Shown here piece after piece: positions 61,396 to 64,000 of a stretch of DNA of 64,000 bases. Made by a program: the position numbers and the translations under genes. The notes under the pieces are model-generated. The model was not told where the DNA came from, did no database searches, and saw only the letters and a program-made list of their open reading frames with translations. Origin of the DNA: Trifolium pratense (taxonomy: Eukaryota; Streptophyta; Magnoliopsida; Fabales; Fabaceae). Each line of letters opens with the position of its first letter. Position 1 is the first letter of the stretch. The DNA lies in contig NC_060060.1 in the NCBI RefSeq assembly GCF_020283565.1, forward strand, positions 70,107,257 to 70,171,256. Direction: 5' to 3'.

Positions 61396-62082
61396 TGTTG
61401 AGAATAATATTGTTGGAAATTCCGCGGTCTGCCCCCATCCGCATTTGGGTTGCCTTCATTGCAGTCTCCAACACCTTCATTGTGTTGGGTGTAAAGGGGT
61501 GAATTTAGTCCCACATTGCTTAGAGATATGGCCTGTGTATTGTTTATATAGCTTGGGTAACCATCACTTTATAAGTTGGTTTTGTTTATAAGTTGGTTTT
61601 GTAAGATTGAGTTAGGCCAAATATAAAATCTCACAAATATTCATAGATATTTTTTGAAAATTTAGACATATTTTAAATTTAAAACAAGATATGATTAGGA
61701 TTTATGCATTTATATTTTGTTTAAAATATCTAGGATCAGTGCTACCAGAGCACTATCATTGGTATGATGAGCTTCCGCAATACAAAATACAAAAAATAAA
61801 AATAAAAGTCAATCAGGAGTTATGGCCTTTTACATGCAACTATGACGCTAATTTTTTTCATCTTTGCAGTTCAATGCATTTTTAAATACAATATTCTCGT
61901 CACCAGCAACAGTAGGATTGATTGTAGCAGTCATCCTCGACAACACTCTTGAAGTTGAAAAGTCGAAGAAAGATCGTGGGATGCCATGGTGGGTGAAGTT
62001 TAGAACATTTAGAGGTGATAATAGAAATGAAGAATTTTATACTTTGCCGTTCAATCTTAACAGGTTCTTCCCACCTACATGA
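43647..62082 (+). CDS. NAT: Nucleobase-ascorbate transporter (NAT/NCS2 family), 14 exons, 520 aa
   Basis: Exons: 43647-43722, 46301-46398, 46672-46848, 47252-47352, 47444-47519, 47632-47691, 47781-47968, 48050-48146, 48246-48332, 60410-60468, 60570-60661, 60763-60840, 60962-61122, 61870-62082. All junctions are GT-AG, phases match, and the sum is 1563 bp. The product is a plasma-membrane-type, multi-helix permease of the NCS2 (uracil/xanthine permease-like) fold. Plant NATs are thought to carry purines or uracil by proton symport. Family marks are the DSNPPW N-terminus, [13 protein letters not shown], the NAT signature [10 protein letters not shown] (residues 341-350) and the conserved C-terminal [16 protein letters not shown]. 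The TM1 QH motif reads QN (Gln34, Asn35). Length and tail fit the NAT1-NAT4 type; the orthologue is not decided. An 11.9-kb retroelement sits in intron 9 without touching the frame. Confidence 0.95.
44394..44790. repeat. Possible degenerate MITE in intron 1
   Basis: Both ends are rich in gtacgggtacg-like motifs in opposite orientation (atggtactcc through gtacggggtacgtatc on the left; ccgtacccgtacctagg on the right), around an AT-rich core. Ends and target duplication cannot be fixed, so this is tentative. Confidence 0.35.
45073..45186 (+). repeat. Local direct duplication of about 40 bp
   Basis: aatgtttatattttagtagt plus the following tactattttt occurs twice, 74 bp apart, each preceded by a tcatca-containing stretch. 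This is a small intronic duplication. Confidence 0.75.
45799..45952. mobile_element. Stowaway-like MITE, degenerate
   Basis: The left end reads cttcctctggtccctttta and the right end is a weaker inverted copy (taccgcaaagagagtac), flanked by TA. The inner arms attcattaaataa and attcaatgaatctaaaaagt are also inverted. This is the common plant Tc1/mariner-derived MITE pattern, here with several mismatches. Confidence 0.65.
48374..51021 (+). repeat. Tat/Ogre-type 5' LTR
   Basis: A 2648-bp LTR. It contains AT-rich polypyrimidine tracts (48400-48520), a run of aagtgcttatt motifs (49650-49900), four copies of tgacgtatggct (50034, 50072, 50218, 50255) and a 70-bp direct duplication (about 50420-50560, aagcctccg ... 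gagaatgcgac). Confidence 0.92.
51024..51041 (+). promoter_or_regulatory. Primer binding site of the gag-only element
   Basis: tggcgactctgctgggga, two bases after the LTR. It starts with TGG as expected for pairing with a tRNA CCA end. The tRNA was not determined; Tat/Ogre elements do not use initiator-Met. Confidence 0.65.
51042..52002 (+). other. Leader of the gag-only element
   Basis: 960 bp between primer site and gag ATG, without an ORF. It has two further tgacgtatggct copies (51317 and 51387). The gag frame is open upstream of the ATG back to a stop near 51920 without another ATG, so 52003 is the best start. Confidence 0.7.
52003..53391 (+). CDS. gag: Gag protein of Tat/Ogre-type element
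   Basis: A 462-residue open frame. The N-terminus is a predicted coiled coil ([20 protein letters not shown]), followed by a Pro/Gln-rich linker. The Ty3/gypsy gag domain (Retrotrans_gag type) lies at about residues 165-310 with [28 protein letters not shown] and [19 protein letters not shown]. Near the C-terminus a Cys-His motif ([15 protein letters not shown], about residues 406-420) replaces a classical knuckle. The protein would assemble particles. It ends in a normal stop with no pol frame behind it, and no frameshift is visible. An intact gag alone is the pattern described for TR-GAG elements. Confidence 0.9.
   Translation: MENWQDQHDALKGEVAQLTEKLDKALELLINMNKPAQSVVVETSVPAPQGGTSAVNTVCPTFGLPVGHTPQNQAEIQQSPQNTQTRVPLIQQGFVSQQENLDDPRNAYQSPGLFDDVPKVNCNVPQLEEADKKFKAIEDRLSMMEGGDSLDFANMCLVPDLVLPPKFKVPEFEKYKGLSCPKNHLIMYSRKMASFASDDKLMMHCFQDSLTGASLNWYMQLEGNRIQSWRDLANAFIKQYQYNIDMAPDRTQLQNMSQKEGEPFRVYAQRWRELAAQVRPPLLEAELVDIFTNTLQGTYFERMVGSVSSGFSDLVKIGERIENGIKSGKIQANVGTQNTSKEPANSVAKKEEGETNVVTPKGRILEPIPMPYSQLLPYLVHNGMVTPKATKPRTAPFPVWYNPQAKCEYHAGTEGHSVDNCQALKNKVQDLVTKKLLTFKEGEPNIQDNLLPGHADQSMDAS
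53392..55393 (+). other. Non-coding region after gag
   Basis: 2 kb without a long ORF on either strand and without recognisable pol motifs. Scattered caaaaattagggc repeats occur (54050-54110). The region takes the place of pol and is probably a replacement or heavily rearranged sequence. Confidence 0.7.
55394..55610 (+). repeat. Minisatellite A of the gag-only element (about 27 bp)
   Basis: About eight copies of a unit with gtccaatcgttattggcacc plus a spacer such as cactcaaaa, with point variants and small indels. Confidence 0.88.
55611..55900 (+). repeat. Minisatellite B of the gag-only element (about 56 bp)
   Basis: About five copies of a unit combining cagcctaatcaccattggca and tttaagcccaattgtcatta. 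It probably derives from the preceding unit, as both share a ccaat...attggcacc frame. Confidence 0.85.
55901..56396 (+). other. Spacer between minisatellites
   Basis: About 500 bp with repeated tcatgcat motifs (55940-56110) and cttctccccagcaag-like short repeats (56140-56300). No gene is seen. Confidence 0.6.
56397..56640 (+). repeat. Minisatellite C of the gag-only element (about 29-30 bp)
   Basis: About eight copies of a unit with gctctcaaagcggagtatcc followed by aatttgcaaa-like spacer. Length equals that of the left-end satellite, but the sequences are unrelated. Confidence 0.85.
56641..57445 (+). repeat. Minisatellite D of the gag-only element (about 41 bp)
   Basis: About nineteen copies of a unit with gaccttcagtgtgggcggct then gaataagatcaaaagg. 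The core is well kept, while the spacer varies among several subtypes that recur in order, which suggests multi-unit duplications. Confidence 0.9.
57628..60275 (+). repeat. Tat/Ogre-type 3' LTR
   Basis: A 2648-bp LTR equal in length to the 5' copy and matching it where compared. It is preceded by a weak polypurine tract (aataggggcagc, 57616-57627) and followed by the ctaac duplication. Confidence 0.92.
61309..61392. repeat. (AT)n microsatellite in intron 13
   Basis: About 42 AT dinucleotides within the 747-bp intron 13 (61123-61869). The tyrosine-isoleucine open frames it creates on both strands are artefacts. Confidence 0.95.
61475..61660 (+). repeat. Probable repeat fragment in intron 13
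   Basis: gttgggtgtaaaggggtgaa followed by tagtcccacattgcttagag, tgtttatatagcttgggtaa and duplicated ataagttggttttgt. This resembles a short LTR or MITE piece common in legumes. The ends are not defined. Confidence 0.4.
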
Positions 62083-62266
62083 TGATCTAGAGAAAGTGAA
62101 GAAGAGAGTAGAATAGATTTTATTTTGGATCTACACATTCCAGAATTTCATGACTAACAAATGCTATTATTCCTTTAACATGACCCAATTTTTTTTTGTG
62201 GACCATATAAATTTTGGTCCAACAGAGGATTGTAAAAGCATTTGGAACCATGCTTTTGTAGATTTC

Positions 62267-62272
62267 AATAAA
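62267..62272 (+). terminator. Putative polyadenylation signal of the NAT gene
   Basis: AATAAA lies 185 bp after the stop codon in a T-rich context. It is a reasonable 3' end for the transporter transcript. Confidence 0.5.
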
Positions 62273-62377
62273 ATAAAAATTTTCCCTACTCTATTAATGC
62301 ATGTGTTGATGGATATGAGCTTGGTAAAGTTCTTCAATGAGGAAGCTCAAGCAAATTTAATTCCTACTTACCGCTAA

Positions 62378-62958
62378 GGGTGTTCAAATTCAAACCGGTT
62401 CAAATTGAAAGCGTAAATCGGTAAAAAAATAAAAAAAATAAAATTTTTTGAATTTGTTTGGATGTCCGTTTGTGGAAAACCGCCGGATCAAATTGGATTT
62501 TGGATTGATTTTTAAAACTGATTCAAACCGCAGACATATTTTAATATTTATTCATCTTGTTAATATTCCTTATTAGTTCAACTTAATATATTTTTTTTTA
62601 CTATTTCATGTTATATTTTTTTTTGGGTAAATATGTTTTTAGTCCCTACTTTTATATTGAGTTTTGGTTTTCGTCCTTATACTTTAAAATCACTCTTTTT
62701 AGTACTCAATTAATTTTCAGTTTTGATTTTAGTCTCAAATGTTAAGTCAGCCAACAGTTGACTAACAGAAGTCCACGTGGCGTCGACACGCTGGATTCCA
62801 CGGATATGTGGCATCCTACATGGACTGCCACGTCATTTTTATTTATTATTTTTTTTATAAAAAAGGAAAAAAAATATTTTTTTAAAAAAACAAATTAAAT
62901 TTTGGTTTTAAGCATAACATGTACACAATATTCCATAATAAGATCTTGTATTCCATTC

Positions 62959-62961
<3 letters not shown>
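62378..62961. other. Downstream intergenic region with repeat fragments
   Basis: An aaccggttcaaattg-rich stretch (62390-62550) and a segment starting ggtaaatatgtttttagtcc and continuing to gactgccacgtcattttta (62625-62850). The latter has the look of a widespread legume transposon end. No gene is seen. Confidence 0.4.

Positions 62962-62997
<36 letters not shown>
62962..62997. repeat. (AT)n tract left of the foldback element
   Basis: About 18 dinucleotides directly abutting the foldback element, which seems to have inserted into a TA-rich target. Confidence 0.9.
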
Positions 62998-63000
<3 letters not shown>

Positions 63001-63394
63001 GAGGGATCAAATTACACCGGTGTAATATTTGAGTAATGTTACACCGCTCAATAACGCTTTAACGAATACAAATTTTACAAAATTCACCGTTGGATTGAAA
63101 GCTTATATCGTATAGATCATCTATGTTGAATTGTATAAAAATCTAAAATTGTTTGATATGTTATTGAGATAGATCAAGATTAACGGTATTCAATACAAAC
63201 GCATAAACCATTAATCTTGATCGGTCACAATAACATATCAAACGATTTTAGATTTTTGTAAAATTCAACATGGATGATCTATATGATATAAGCTTTCAAT
63301 CCAACGGTGGATTTTATAAAATTTGTATTCGTTATAGCGTTATTGAGCGGTGTAACATTACTCAAATGTTACACCGGTGTAATTTGATCCCTCC

Positions 63395-63396
<2 letters not shown>
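62998..63396. mobile_element. Long foldback MITE, 399 bp
   Basis: The ends are GGGGAGGGATCAAATTACAC and its reverse complement. The two arms are inverted copies over about 180 bp each with only around a dozen mismatches, joined by a short loop near 63190-63220. The flanks are TA dinucleotides, consistent with a TA target. A transcript through it would form a long hairpin. No coding capacity is present. Confidence 0.88.

Positions 63397-63457
<61 letters not shown>
63397..63457. repeat. (AT)n tract right of the foldback element
   Basis: About 30 dinucleotides directly after the foldback element, followed by an A-run. Confidence 0.9.
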
Positions 63458-63462
<5 letters not shown>

Positions 63463-64000
63463 AAATTGAACAAGCCAAAATAAGATATTTATATAAACAA
63501 AAGTCTTCTCAGCACAAGACGTACCAAGGAAGACTAAGTAAGATTACAAAAAAGTCAAAATACAAGGACCAAAAGAAACTATACAAAGCCCAAACAAAGC
63601 ATAGGACTGGACCACCAACTATGGCAGTTCAAAGCTAAAGTACTACTGAAATCTGGCACGCAGTGAACACAATGCTGCACAAGATGCTATAACATGTGCT
63701 GCAGTAAGACAGACGCTGAATAAAATAAAGTAATAAACGACAGAATAATAAATAACACAGATCGTTTGTTAACCCAGTTCAGTGCAACGTCACCTACTCT
63801 GGGGGATACCAATCCAGGAATCAATCCACTATAATAGCTCTAGTTCAAAGCCCTCGACCAACACCCGGTACTTGACTTATCGCCTAGACACTACCCGTGC
63901 AATCCTATCTAAGAACCTCTTAGATAATGAGACCCCGTCCCAAATTCCCTCTAACAACACGTACCATGTTGCTGTCAATAATAATAATCAATATGGAGAC
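63458..64000. other. Unidentified repeat-like sequence cut by right edge
   Basis: Less AT-rich than its surroundings from about 63750 on (acccagttcagtgcaacgtc, ctctgggggataccaatcc). No ORF is seen. The style is that of a legume retroelement LTR or untranslated region, but neither family nor ends can be set. Confidence 0.35.

Noticed and set aside
61268..61591. Tyr-Ile repeat frames around the AT tract
   Set aside because: They are pure translations of a dinucleotide microsatellite.

Overview
This is a plant nuclear window, almost certainly from a papilionoid legume and probably from the large-genome temperate clade around Medicago, Trifolium, Pisum and Vicia. The evidence is a host gene with 14 GT-AG exons, a Cassandra TRIM carrying 5S rRNA-like LTRs, a Sirevirus-type Ty1/copia element, Tat/Ogre-like non-autonomous elements, tRNA-derived SINEs, and hAT and Stowaway-like elements. 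More than 80% of the window is repeats. The family names rest on motif recognition, not on a database search.

Layout, left to right. Bases 1-8226 are a 29-bp satellite with higher-order structure that runs off the left edge. A complete Cassandra TRIM on the minus strand (8227-9075) abuts it. Bases 9118-29004 are a nest. A decayed minus-strand Ty1/copia element (LTR 9118-9614, gag-pol remnant 9622-13622) was split inside its own 5' LTR by a young plus-strand Sirevirus-like element (13724-28576). That element has open gag (14901-17297), open pol (17300-20458) and a third ORF, which is split by a 2.6-kb solo LTR (23082-25706). Perfect 5-bp target duplications mark each level (gtgac, cacac, tcatg). 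Just right of the nest is exon 1 of a broken SKIP19-like F-box gene (29083-29415, minus).

Bases 29421-33490 are AT-rich intergenic sequence with SINE-like pieces and a clean 535-bp non-autonomous hAT element (31739-32273, 8-bp TSD). A LINE-type zinc-binding/RNase H pseudogene (33490-33706 and 42000-42710) is split by a minus-strand LTR element without recognisable genes (33707-41994). Its two LTRs are 2390 bp each and show no differences where I compared them.

The one intact host gene is a nucleobase-ascorbate transporter (NAT family, 520 aa, 14 exons, 43647-62082, plus). Its reading frame is complete and every junction obeys GT-AG. Intron 9 holds an 11.9-kb, gag-only, Ogre-like LTR element (48374-60275) with 2648-bp LTRs that match where compared, a ctaac target duplication, and four blocks of minisatellites near its 3' end. 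Downstream of the gene are a 399-bp near-perfect foldback element between two TA tracts and an unidentified repeat cut by the right edge.

I saw no clearly new biological system. The most unusual points are the four-level nest with a solo LTR inside a very young element, the gag-only element inside a still-intact gene with its minisatellite nurseries, the higher-order satellite, an antisense acidic ORF in the Sirevirus-like element, and an H-to-N change in the transporter's substrate-site QH motif.
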